DNA from: Brooklawnia propionicigenes
Lineage (GTDB): Bacteria; Actinomycetota; Actinomycetes; Propionibacteriales; Propionibacteriaceae
Reading direction: 5' to 3'
Assembly: GCF_030297015.1 (NCBI RefSeq)
Contig: NZ_AP028056.1
Span: forward strand, 1,002,939 to 1,066,938
Length of the DNA stretch: 64,000 bases
Notes under the pieces: model-generated
Databases searched by the model: none
Seen by the model: the letters and a program-made list of their open reading frames with translations, nothing else
Told to the model about the DNA's origin: nothing
Part shown: piece by piece, positions 26,479 through 34,087 of the stretch
Layout of the letters: every line of letters starts with the position of its first letter
How positions within the stretch are numbered: position 1 is the stretch's first letter
Made by a program: the position numbers and the translations under genes

Positions 26479-28191
26479 TCAGAGCCCGAGACAGGCGGTC
26501 AACTCCTGCTTGATCTGCGTCAGCCGCGCGGCTGCCGCTGCCTTGGCGTTGGCGAGTTGCTCGCGTCCGGCGACCTCTTCGACCACCTCGAGATAGCACT
26601 TCAGCTTGGGCTCGGTGCCCGATGGACGCACCACCACCCGGTCGCCACGCTCGGTCTCCAGGCGGTAGCCGGGCGTTGGCGGCAAACCGAGATAACCGTC
26701 CATCAGGTTCACGAACTCGCGCACCCGCGAACCGCCCAGCGATGACGGCGGGGCCGCGGCCAGCCTCCGCAGCGCCGCGGTGATCTGCTCAGCTTCGTCC
26801 ACCCGGAAGGTCAGCGGGGCGGTCGCGTGCAGGCCGTGACGCACGGCCAGATCGTCCAGCAGGTCGAGCATGCTGCGGCCTGCCTGCTTGAGCGATGCGG
26901 CCAGCCGGCAGCCGACCAGTGCGGCGGTGATGCCGTCCTTGTCGCGCACGGCCTGGGGATTGACGCAGTAGCCGAGCGCCTCCTCATAGCCGTAGACCAG
27001 GCCAGGTGTCCGGGCGATCCACTTGAACCCGGTCAGCGTCTGCGCCGAGCCCAGCCGGTGTTCCGCAGCGATCGCATCCAGCAGGGACGACGAGACGATC
27101 GACCTGGCCAGCACCCGATGCTTGTCACCGGCATAACACGCACCGAGATATTCGCCCAGTAGCGCGCCCACCTGGTCGCCGGTCAACTGCCGCCAGCCAC
27201 CGTCCACCGAACCGTCGGGCACCGCGAGCGAGCAGCGGTCGGCGTCCGGGTCGAGAGCGACGACCAGATCGGCCGAGATCTGGCGCGCCAAGGTAATGGC
27301 CAGATCGAGCGCCCCGGGTTCTTCGGGATTCGGGAAGGCCACGGTCGGGAAGTCCGGGTCAGGCTCGCGCTGAGCCGCCACCAGCTGCAGATCGGCGACA
27401 CCGATCGCGCCCAGCACGCGACTCGCCAGCTCGGCTCCCACTCCGTGCATCGCGGTCAGCACCACCCGTAGCCCGTCCACCTGTTCGGAGGCCTTGCTGA
27501 GCGTGGCGAGCCGGGTGTTGAGCGCCAGCGCCGCGCTCAGGTACGAGTCCTCGACGGATTCGTCGAGCATCTGCCAACCCCCAGCGGTCACCGGGATGCC
27601 GTCGGCCGGGCCGGAGGCCTCGATCGCGGCCATGATCTGTTCATCGAGCGGGCTGACCAGCTGAGCGCCGCGTCCCGGGCCGGTGACCATGCGTCCACCA
27701 AGGTAGACCTTGTAGCCGTTGTCGCGGGCAGGGTTGTGGGAGGCGGTGATCATCACCCCCGCATCGGTGTCCAGGTCATTGATGGCGAAGGCGAGCACCG
27801 GGGTGGGAGTCGCGTGTGGAAGCAGGAATGCGCGTCCGCCTGCGGCCACCACCACACCGGCAACGGTGCGCGCGAACTCCCAGGAGCGATGCCGGGCGTC
27901 GTGCCCGATCACGACGTGTATGTCATCGCCGACGGTGCGCCGCAAGACCTCGCAGAGCCCGGCGGTGGCACGGATCACCACGGCGGTGTTCATCCGGTTC
28001 GGACCGGCGCCGATCGCTCCCCGCAGACCCGCGGTGCCGAACCTCAGCATTCCGGACATCCGATCGTCCAGTTCATCGGCAGCCCGCCGATCACCCGATT
28101 CGGCGCGATCGACGAGGCTCCGCAGTTCGGCCCGGTCGCCGGCGTCCGGATCATGCTCGATCCACTCGCGTGCGCTGGCTGCTGCTTGCAT
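26479..28191 (-). CDS. Phospho-sugar mutase (phosphoglucomutase/phosphomannomutase)
   Basis: Alpha-D-phosphohexomutase of 570 residues that moves a phosphate between the 1- and 6-positions of a hexose or the 1- and 5-positions of ribose. It has LRFGTAGLRGAIGAGPNRM with its sugar loop, the phosphoserine loop ITASHNPARDNGYKVY, the metal loop DPDADRCSLAVPDG, and the phosphate-binding VVVRPSGTEPKLKCYL at the end. Next to adenosine deaminase and purine nucleoside phosphorylase, ribose 1-phosphate is a plausible substrate, although glucose or mannose phosphates are equally possible. ATG 28191 was chosen for its AAGGGG site; longer starts up to 28302 overlap the deoD promoter. Confidence 0.9.
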   Translation of the reverse strand: MQAAASAREWIEHDPDAGDRAELRSLVDRAESGDRRAADELDDRMSGMLRFGTAGLRGAIGAGPNRMNTAVVIRATAGLCEVLRRTVGDDIHVVIGHDARHRSWEFARTVAGVVVAAGGRAFLLPHATPTPVLAFAINDLDTDAGVMITASHNPARDNGYKVYLGGRMVTGPGRGAQLVSPLDEQIMAAIEASGPADGIPVTAGGWQMLDESVEDSYLSAALALNTRLATLSKASEQVDGLRVVLTAMHGVGAELASRVLGAIGVADLQLVAAQREPDPDFPTVAFPNPEEPGALDLAITLARQISADLVVALDPDADRCSLAVPDGSVDGGWRQLTGDQVGALLGEYLGACYAGDKHRVLARSIVSSSLLDAIAAEHRLGSAQTLTGFKWIARTPGLVYGYEEALGYCVNPQAVRDKDGITAALVGCRLAASLKQAGRSMLDLLDDLAVRHGLHATAPLTFRVDEAEQITAALRRLAAAPPSSLGGSRVREFVNLMDGYLGLPPTPGYRLETERGDRVVVRPSGTEPKLKCYLEVVEEVAGREQLANAKAAAAARLTQIKQELTACLGL

Positions 28192-28287
28192 GGCCACCCC
28201 TTGGCTGAGCATCGGTCTATCCTGAGGGCTACGCCCTACGGGCCATTCTTCCCCGATCTGCACACCAGTGAGAGGACCCCTGCACGC

Positions 28288-29025
28288 ATGGCCACTCCGC
28301 ACATCGCAGCCGAGCCCGGCGATTTCGCCTCAGCCGTGCTGATGCCCGGCGACCCCAAGCGCGCCGAGCGGATCGCGACGCTGCTGATGCCCGACGCCCG
28401 CCTGGTCACCGATGTCCGCGGCATGCTCGGCTTCACCGGCACCGTCGACGGCCGCCCGCTGAGCGTGCTGGGCTCGGGCATGGGACAGCCCTCGATCACG
28501 ATCTACGCCACTGAACTGTTCTCACTATTCGGCGTACAACGGATCATCCGGGTCGGTACCTGCGGCGCCATCTCGCCGCGCGTGCGCATCGGCGATGTGA
28601 TCATCGCGAACGGCGCCCACACCACCTCGAACATCAACCAACTGCGGCTGCCCGGGCTCAACTTCTCGTCGGTGGCCGACTTCGGCCTGACCCGCGCCGC
28701 CGTCGATGCGGTCTCGTCGCTGAGCAGGCAGGACGCGCCGCAGGTGCACGTCGGCATGGTGGTCTCCGACGATCACTTCTATCTGGCCAATCCCGATCCG
28801 CGATGGTGGGCCAAGCTCGCCCGCTACGGGGTGCTCGGGGTCGAGATGGAGGCTGCTGCGCTGTTCGCGACCGCCAATGAGTTCGGGAAACAGGCGCTCG
28901 CGGTGCTGACCGCCTCCGATCAGCTGGTCGATCCGATCGATCCGTCATCGCGGATGTCGCCCGAGCAGCGCGAAACCCGCTTCGCCGGCGCCCTGAGGCT
29001 GGCCGTCGCCGCAGCCTTCAGCTGA
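28288..29025 (+). CDS. deoD: Purine nucleoside phosphorylase, DeoD type
   Basis: Splits inosine, guanosine and their deoxy forms with phosphate into base and (deoxy)ribose 1-phosphate. The 245-residue protein begins MATPHIAAEPGDFASAVLMP and has GDPKRAERIA, VRGMLGFTGTVDG, GMGQPSITIYATEL, RVGTCGAI and the nucleoside-binding GVEMEAAALFATA, all diagnostic of hexameric DeoD. The ATG at 28288 matches the conserved N-terminus; an open upstream extension overlaps the phosphohexomutase gene. Divergent from that gene across 96 bases, so the two probably share a control region. Confidence 0.95.
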   Translation: MATPHIAAEPGDFASAVLMPGDPKRAERIATLLMPDARLVTDVRGMLGFTGTVDGRPLSVLGSGMGQPSITIYATELFSLFGVQRIIRVGTCGAISPRVRIGDVIIANGAHTTSNINQLRLPGLNFSSVADFGLTRAAVDAVSSLSRQDAPQVHVGMVVSDDHFYLANPDPRWWAKLARYGVLGVEMEAAALFATANEFGKQALAVLTASDQLVDPIDPSSRMSPEQRETRFAGALRLAVAAAFS

Positions 29026-29045
29026 CCGCGGTCGCCGATGCGCCC

Positions 29046-29094
29046 CACTTGGGTCTGATTGTCTGCACCCCCTGCAGATAACTTGACCCAAGTG
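29046..29094. terminator. Long hairpin between deoD and the response regulator (element A)
   Basis: CACTTGGGTC at 29046 pairs with GACCCAAGTG at 29085, and an inner GTCTGCA/TGCAGAT stem closes on CCCCC. It lies between convergent genes, so a two-way terminator is likely. Its core TCTGC-CCCCTGCAGATAA is shared with the element at 32853. Confidence 0.7.
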
Positions 29095-29102
29095 CGGCGG
29101 TT

Positions 29103-29789
29103 TCACTCCTGCCAGGTGAAGACCACCTCGGGACGGCCCGATCCCGTGGCCCGCTGGCTGCGTGCGACACGTCCCTCATCGGCGAGGTACTGCAGATAGC
29201 GCCTGGCGGTGACCCGTGAGGTTCCCAACGAGCGGGCCACGTCGGAGGCGCTCATCCCGGCAGGAGATGCCTCCCGCAGCACGGCGATCACCTGCTCGAG
29301 CATCTCGCCGGCAAGTCCTTTCGGCGGCAACCCGGCGCCAACGGCCGGTCGGCGCAGATCGCGAAACACCGCGTCCACGCCCCGCTGCGTGGTGAGCCCG
29401 GACGAGTCGAGTCGGGCTCGGTAATGCTGATACGCCTCCAGTCGCTCACGCAGGTCGGCGAATGTGAACGGCTTCAGCAGATATCCGACGACTCCGAGCC
29501 CGACGGCGCTGCGCACCAGTCGCGCTTCCCGCGCCGCGGTGATGGTCAGGATGTCGGTCGATCCGCCCGCCGCCCGGATGCATCGGACGATGTCGAGCCC
29601 GTTGCCGTCCGGAAGATTGAGGTCCAGCAGGATCAGGTCGACGTCGTGGCTGCGCAGTACACGCAAGGTTTCTTGCACCGTACCGGTGATGCCCGCGACA
29701 TCGAAGCCGGGCACACGACGCACGTAGGCGGCGTGCCCCTCGGCAGCCAGCGGCTCATCGTCGACGATCAGGACGCGCAGGTCACTCAT
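29103..29789 (-). CDS. Response regulator of the CitB/DcuR family
   Basis: Transcription factor of 228 residues. The receiver domain (residues 1-120) has acidic residues in LIVDDEPLAA, the phospho-acceptor aspartate in LILLDLNLPDGNGL, and the conserved lysine in YLLKPFTFADL. The C-terminal part has a helix-turn-helix (SASDVARSLGTSRVTARRYL) of the type found in CitB/DcuR regulators of carboxylate use. It overlaps the sensor kinase gene by eight bases. Target genes probably include the divergent GntP-type permease; this follows from gene order. Confidence 0.92.
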   Translation of the reverse strand: MSDLRVLIVDDEPLAAEGHAAYVRRVPGFDVAGITGTVQETLRVLRSHDVDLILLDLNLPDGNGLDIVRCIRAAGGSTDILTITAAREARLVRSAVGLGVVGYLLKPFTFADLRERLEAYQHYRARLDSSGLTTQRGVDAVFRDLRRPAVGAGLPPKGLAGEMLEQVIAVLREASPAGMSASDVARSLGTSRVTARRYLQYLADEGRVARSQRATGSGRPEVVFTWQE

Positions 29790-31395
29790 CGAGTTCCTCC
29801 GGCTGCTCGTCCGGGTTTGTGCTCAACGGCAGCTGCACCTCGAAGACCGCGCCGGCCCCCGGGCTCACCTGGATCCGGCCGCCCAGCTGCTCCACGGTCT
29901 GCCGCACCAGCGCCAGCCCGATCCCCCGCCCGATCGGTCCATCGGTAGCCTTCGTCGACCAGCCGGGCTCGAACGCGTGCGCCAGCCCCTCCGCGTCCAG
30001 TCCAGGCCCGGTATCGCTGACAGTCAATCGCACCTGCCCGGCACCTACCTCCGCGTCGATCACCACCAGCTTCTCGGCGGACGGCGCGGCGGCGTCGATC
30101 GCATTGTCGACGAGGTTGCCCAGGATCGTCACGCCGGCCCGCGCACCCAGTGCCCCGGCCGGTAGGTAGGCATCGTCGTCGAGGTCCAGACGAACCCCGC
30201 GCTCGGCAGCCTGCGCGATCTTGCCGAGCAGCAGCGCGGCTACCGAGGGCTCCTCGATAGCTGCCAGCACTGCGTCACGCTGCCGCTGGGTCGCCCGTAG
30301 CTCCTCGGTGGCGAACTGCAGCGCCTGCTCGGTGCGTCCCAGCTCAATGAGCGTGGTCACCGTGTGCATGCGATTGGCCGACTCATGAGCCTGGGCGTGC
30401 AGGGCATCCGCCAGGCTGCGGGCGGCACCGAGCTGACCGGTCACCGCCTCCAGCTCGGTGCGGTCACGCAGCGTGGTGAGCGTGGCCGCGCGACGGCCCT
30501 GCCGCACAACCTCGCGCGAGGAGACCAGCAGCACCCGCCCACCGCGCACCTGCGGAGTATCGACGTGATCGCCGGTCGCGCACAGCATCCGCGCCAGATC
30601 ATCGGGCAGCCCCAGATCGGCCAGTCTGCGTCCGGCGACGTCGTCGCTGAAACCCAGCAGCCGCCGTGCCTCGTCATTGATCACCTCGACGCGGCCGTCT
30701 GCACCGACGATGATCAGCCCCTCACGAACCGCGTGCAACACCGCTTCGTGGTGGTCGTGCAGGCGTTGCAGATCGGCGGCGTTCAGCCCGATGGTCTGGC
30801 GGCGCACCCGGTAGGCCACCACCAGCGCAGCCGCACCCGACAAGACGCCCGCAGCCAGCCCCGCCACCACGATCTGCGGCATCAGGGCACGCAGCTGAGC
30901 GGTCACCTTTTCCCGCAACACACCGACCGAAACCAGGCCGATGACCTGCCCATGGGCCAGCACCGGAACCACCGCCCTAGTGGAGGGTCCCAGTGTTCCG
31001 ACATACTCCTCGACAACGGTGCCGCCCGCCTGAGCGCCGGCGATCGTGCCCACGAACATCTCCCCCACCTGAGCAGGGTCGGGATGGGTGTAGCGCAGCC
31101 CGGAAGGCGACATGATCACCACGAAGTCCGCGCCGGTCAGTGCCCGCTCATGCTCGGCGAACCCTGCCAGCGCGGCCGCCGGATCATCGGCCATCAGGCC
31201 TTCCCGGACGTCATCGGTTGCGGCGATCGTGGTCGCGATGCTGATGACCTTCTCGGCTGCGGTCGCCTCGACCTGGCGGCGTGCCTGGACATAGGCCATC
31301 GCGACCGAGAGTGCGACGACCAGCACAGCGACGCCGCTGAGAACGGCGAGCACATGCGCGGCAACACTGCGAGGAACTGTGAACACTATGAACAC
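29782..31395 (-). CDS. Sensor histidine kinase of the CitA/DcuS family
   Basis: Membrane sensor of about 537 residues. Helix one (about residues 10-35) and helix two (about 180-200) bracket an extracellular Cache-like sensor domain (residues 40-175). A PAS domain follows (EAVLHAVREGLIIVG), then a histidine region with AQAHESANRMHTV in place of the usual SpoOB-like RTLRHE motif, and an ATPase domain (NLVDNAIDAA, then DTGPGLDAEG). CitA/DcuS relatives sense citrate or C4-dicarboxylates. The start is uncertain: GTG codons at 31395 and 31386 precede the first helix and neither has a good ribosome site. The open frame extends upstream over the permease gene and was rejected. Confidence 0.85.
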   Translation of the reverse strand: MFIVFTVPRSVAAHVLAVLSGVAVLVVALSVAMAYVQARRQVEATAAEKVISIATTIAATDDVREGLMADDPAAALAGFAEHERALTGADFVVIMSPSGLRYTHPDPAQVGEMFVGTIAGAQAGGTVVEEYVGTLGPSTRAVVPVLAHGQVIGLVSVGVLREKVTAQLRALMPQIVVAGLAAGVLSGAAALVVAYRVRRQTIGLNAADLQRLHDHHEAVLHAVREGLIIVGADGRVEVINDEARRLLGFSDDVAGRRLADLGLPDDLARMLCATGDHVDTPQVRGGRVLLVSSREVVRQGRRAATLTTLRDRTELEAVTGQLGAARSLADALHAQAHESANRMHTVTTLIELGRTEQALQFATEELRATQRQRDAVLAAIEEPSVAALLLGKIAQAAERGVRLDLDDDAYLPAGALGARAGVTILGNLVDNAIDAAAPSAEKLVVIDAEVGAGQVRLTVSDTGPGLDAEGLAHAFEPGWSTKATDGPIGRGIGLALVRQTVEQLGGRIQVSPGAGAVFEVQLPLSTNPDEQPEELDE

Positions 31396-31476
31396 AAGGA
31401 TGCCCTGTACGGACTCCGCATAACAGGCTGGGTGGCATCCATCACGCCGTAGTGGTGGTGTCGAAGGAGTCTGGCA

Positions 31477-32826
31477 ATGGTTGCTCTGCATACAGTGATC
31501 GCGATTGCGGCGGTCATCTTCCTCATCATCAAACTGAAGTTCGATCCCATCGTCGCCCTGGTGCTCGGCGCGCTGTATCTCGGCCTGGCCAGCGGCATCG
31601 GTCTCATGGAGACGGTCTCGGCCATCACCACCGGTTTCGGCGACATCATGGCCGATATCGGTCTGCTGATCGGATTCGGGGTGCTCATCGGAGCCATGCT
31701 GAACAAGGTCGGCGCCTTCGAGATGATGGTGCAGGCGCTGGTGCGCGCTGTGCCCGCGAAGAGGCTGCCGTATGCGCTGGCTGCCGTGCTGGCGACCATC
31801 GCGCCGTCGATCTACGTGGACGTGCAGGTCGTGCTCGCCGCCCCGGTGGCGCGCTCGTCCGCGAAGTACCTGGGCAAGGGTGGACGTCCCTGGCTCGCCG
31901 GTGCGCTCGGCATCGGCATCTTCGCGGGCTATGTCTTCGTGGTGCCGGGTCTGGCGGCCATCTCGATCGTCGGCCTGCTCGACCTGACCATGGGAACCTA
32001 TCTGCTGTTCGGCATCGTCATCGGCCCGCTCACCGCCATGATCACCATCTGGCTCTACCACCGCATGCTGATCATGGGCTGGTGGAACGAGGAAAAGGAC
32101 GAGGAGGATCGCGACGACAACCTGACCGATGTCGAGCCTGCCGCGGCGCTCGCCGAGGGTAAGCGTCCGAGCCTGCTGCTGGCGATGAGCCCAATCCTGG
32201 TGCCACTGCTGATGATCGCGTTCGGGGCCTTCGCCGGGCTGGCGGGACTGGACGTGCCGATCATCAACTTCATCGGCGATGCCACGGTCGCGCTGTTCAC
32301 CGGGCTGCTGATCGCCTATGGCATGGCCCGCCACTATGTGAAGGCCGAGGAGACCGCCGATGCGTTCACCGCCGGCCTGCGCACCAGCGGTGAGATTTTG
32401 CTGGTCACCGGTGTTGGCGGTTCACTGGGCGCTGTGATCAAGGCCACCGGGCTGGCCGATCTGTTGGGCGATCTGTTCTCGGCCGAGCAGGGCATGTCTG
32501 TCGTGTTGATCATCCTGCTGGCCTGGTTCGTGGCCGCGCTGATGCACCTGGCCATCGGCTCGGTTTCGGTTGCGGCGATCACCGCCGCCGGCATTCTGGC
32601 TCCGATCGTCGGCAGCTTGCCGGTCGCGCCGGTCATTGTCGGACTGGCGATCGCGTCCGGATCGCTGTTTGCACTCCAGGTCAACAGCAACTTCTTCTGG
32701 CTGTACAAGTCGCTGCTCGGCCTGTCGACGCAGGGCACCTTGAAGACCATGACCACCGTGACGGCCATGGGTTCGCTGGTCTCGTTGCCGATTGTCATGG
32801 CAGCGTCCCTGATCCCCATCGGCTGA
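31477..32826 (+). CDS. GntP-family organic acid permease
   Basis: Inner-membrane transporter of 449 residues with about 12 helices, of the GntP family that imports gluconate, glycerate or other hydroxy acids with protons. Its features are a long hydrophobic run from residue 1, the segment IAPSIYVDVQVVLAAPVARS near 110-128, and LQVNSNFFWLYKSLLGL near the end, a GntP signature. ATG 31477 has GAAGGAG eight bases upstream. It is divergent from the two-component genes, which probably control it. The exact substrate is not readable from the sequence; the CitA-like sensor suggests a carboxylate. Confidence 0.88.
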   Translation: MVALHTVIAIAAVIFLIIKLKFDPIVALVLGALYLGLASGIGLMETVSAITTGFGDIMADIGLLIGFGVLIGAMLNKVGAFEMMVQALVRAVPAKRLPYALAAVLATIAPSIYVDVQVVLAAPVARSSAKYLGKGGRPWLAGALGIGIFAGYVFVVPGLAAISIVGLLDLTMGTYLLFGIVIGPLTAMITIWLYHRMLIMGWWNEEKDEEDRDDNLTDVEPAAALAEGKRPSLLLAMSPILVPLLMIAFGAFAGLAGLDVPIINFIGDATVALFTGLLIAYGMARHYVKAEETADAFTAGLRTSGEILLVTGVGGSLGAVIKATGLADLLGDLFSAEQGMSVVLIILLAWFVAALMHLAIGSVSVAAITAAGILAPIVGSLPVAPVIVGLAIASGSLFALQVNSNFFWLYKSLLGLSTQGTLKTMTTVTAMGSLVSLPIVMAASLIPIG

Positions 32827-32852
32827 GGCCGAGCGGCGCCCCGATGCGCGGA

Positions 32853-32897
32853 CTCGGGTCGGGTTTTCTGCGGCCCCTGCAGATAATCCGACCCGAG
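32853..32897. terminator. Hairpin after the GntP gene (element B)
   Basis: CTCGGGTCGG at 32853 pairs with CCGACCCGAG at 32888, with an inner TCTGC/GCAGA stem. It lies 27 bases after the permease stop and before the quinone reductase gene. The core is shared with element A at 29046 in the same orientation. Confidence 0.7.
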
Positions 32898-32931
32898 AAC
32901 CGGTTCGCCGGCACGGTGCTTGAATGGAAGC

Positions 32932-33912
32932 ATGAAGGCAGTCATCGCTACCGCCGCCGGCGGACCCGAAGTCCTCGAATACACCGATGTTCCCGAGCCG
33001 GTCGCCGGCCCGGGGCAGGTCCTGGTCAAGGTGGACGCCGCAGGCGTGAACTTCATCGATACCTACCGACGATCGGGCATCTACAAGATGAACTTCCCGC
33101 ATGTCGTCGGCTCCGAGGGTTCCGGTCACATCGTGGCGCTGGGCCAAGATGTGACCGATGTCGCGGTCGGAGACACGGTCGCCTGGGCGTCCGCACCGGG
33201 CTCGTATGCCGAATACGTCGTGGTGGACGACCAGGAGTTGCTGCCGGTGCCGGAGGGCATGGACATGCGGGTGGCCGGCGCCCTGCCGCTGCAGGGCATG
33301 ACCGCGCACTACCTGTGCCGCTCGACCTATCCGGTGAGCGAAGGCACCGTCGCGCTGGTCCATGCGGCGGCCGGCGGGGTCGGCGGCCTGCTGACCCAGC
33401 TGATCACCTCCCACGGTGGACGCGTGATCGCCACCGCCGGGACCCCGGAGAAAGCCGATCTGGCCAGGTCTTATGGCGCCAAGGAGGCGATCGTCTACAC
33501 CGAGGTCGGTGATCTGGCCACCGAGTTGCCGCGCCGGGTGCGGGTATTGGCCGGTGGCGGCGTGGATGTCGTCTTCGACGGAGTCGGCAAGGCGACCTTC
33601 GATGCGTCCCTGGCGAGCCTGCGGCCGCGCGGCATGATGGTGCTGTTCGGCGGCTCGTCGGGTCAGGTGCCGCCGTTCGATCTGCAACGGCTGAACAGCG
33701 GCGGATCGCTGTTCATCACCCGCCCCACTCTGGCCCATTACACGCTGACCAGGCAGGAGACGCTTTGGCGGGCCGACGAGATGTTCGGTGCGGCAGCCTC
33801 CGGGCGGCTGAAGGTACGCATCGGCGAGACCTTCTCGCTGGCTGACGCCGCCCAGGCGCACCGGGCGCTGGAGTCACGCCAGACCACTGGCAAGGTGCTG
33901 CTCGTTCCGTAA
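32932..33912 (+). CDS. NADPH:quinone reductase-like zinc-free oxidoreductase
   Basis: Medium-chain dehydrogenase/reductase of the quinone oxidoreductase group, 326 residues. It starts MKAVIATAAGGPEVLEYTDV, a family-typical opening, and has VDAAGVNFIDTYRRSGIY, the NADPH loop VHAAAGGVGGLLTQL and LFGGSSGQVPPF. The zinc cysteines of alcohol dehydrogenases are absent. The ATG at 32932 is preferred over 32920 on family alignment. Quinone reduction or enoyl-type substrates are possible. It is not clearly linked to the neighbouring permease; a terminator-like hairpin separates them. Confidence 0.9.
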   Translation: MKAVIATAAGGPEVLEYTDVPEPVAGPGQVLVKVDAAGVNFIDTYRRSGIYKMNFPHVVGSEGSGHIVALGQDVTDVAVGDTVAWASAPGSYAEYVVVDDQELLPVPEGMDMRVAGALPLQGMTAHYLCRSTYPVSEGTVALVHAAAGGVGGLLTQLITSHGGRVIATAGTPEKADLARSYGAKEAIVYTEVGDLATELPRRVRVLAGGGVDVVFDGVGKATFDASLASLRPRGMMVLFGGSSGQVPPFDLQRLNSGGSLFITRPTLAHYTLTRQETLWRADEMFGAAASGRLKVRIGETFSLADAAQAHRALESRQTTGKVLLVP

Positions 33913-33929
33913 CCGCGTGATGTCCGTGG

Positions 33930-33967
33930 CTGAGGTGCGGCGGATCCGCCGACGAGTCGCACCTCAG
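33930..33967 (+). terminator. Hairpin after the quinone reductase gene
   Basis: CTGAGGTGCG and CGCACCTCAG form a perfect 10-bp stem starting 17 bases after the stop codon. A secondary GGCGGATCCGCC palindrome lies inside. There is no U-run. Confidence 0.65.
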
Positions 33968-33970
33968 CGG

Positions 33971-34048
33971 GCGCCTGTTCCTTGACTTCGTGTGGGCGCC
34001 TGTCCCTTGACTTCGTGCGGGGCGCCTGTTCCTCGGCTTCCTGCCGGT
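33971..34048. repeat. Three tandem 25-26-bp repeats
   Basis: Copies begin at 33971, 33996 and 34022, each opening GCGCCTGT and containing a CTTGACTTCGTG-like core; the third is more divergent. They fill the space between two genes that converge and are non-coding. Confidence 0.8.
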
Positions 34049-34087
34049 AGGTTCCCGGAGTGGCCGATCCACCCCCGGATTCGCATC

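Noticed and set aside
29782-32334. 850-residue version of the sensor kinase
   Set aside because: The first 310 residues are antisense to the GntP permease and not protein-like. The real N-terminus begins at the first transmembrane helix near 31395.
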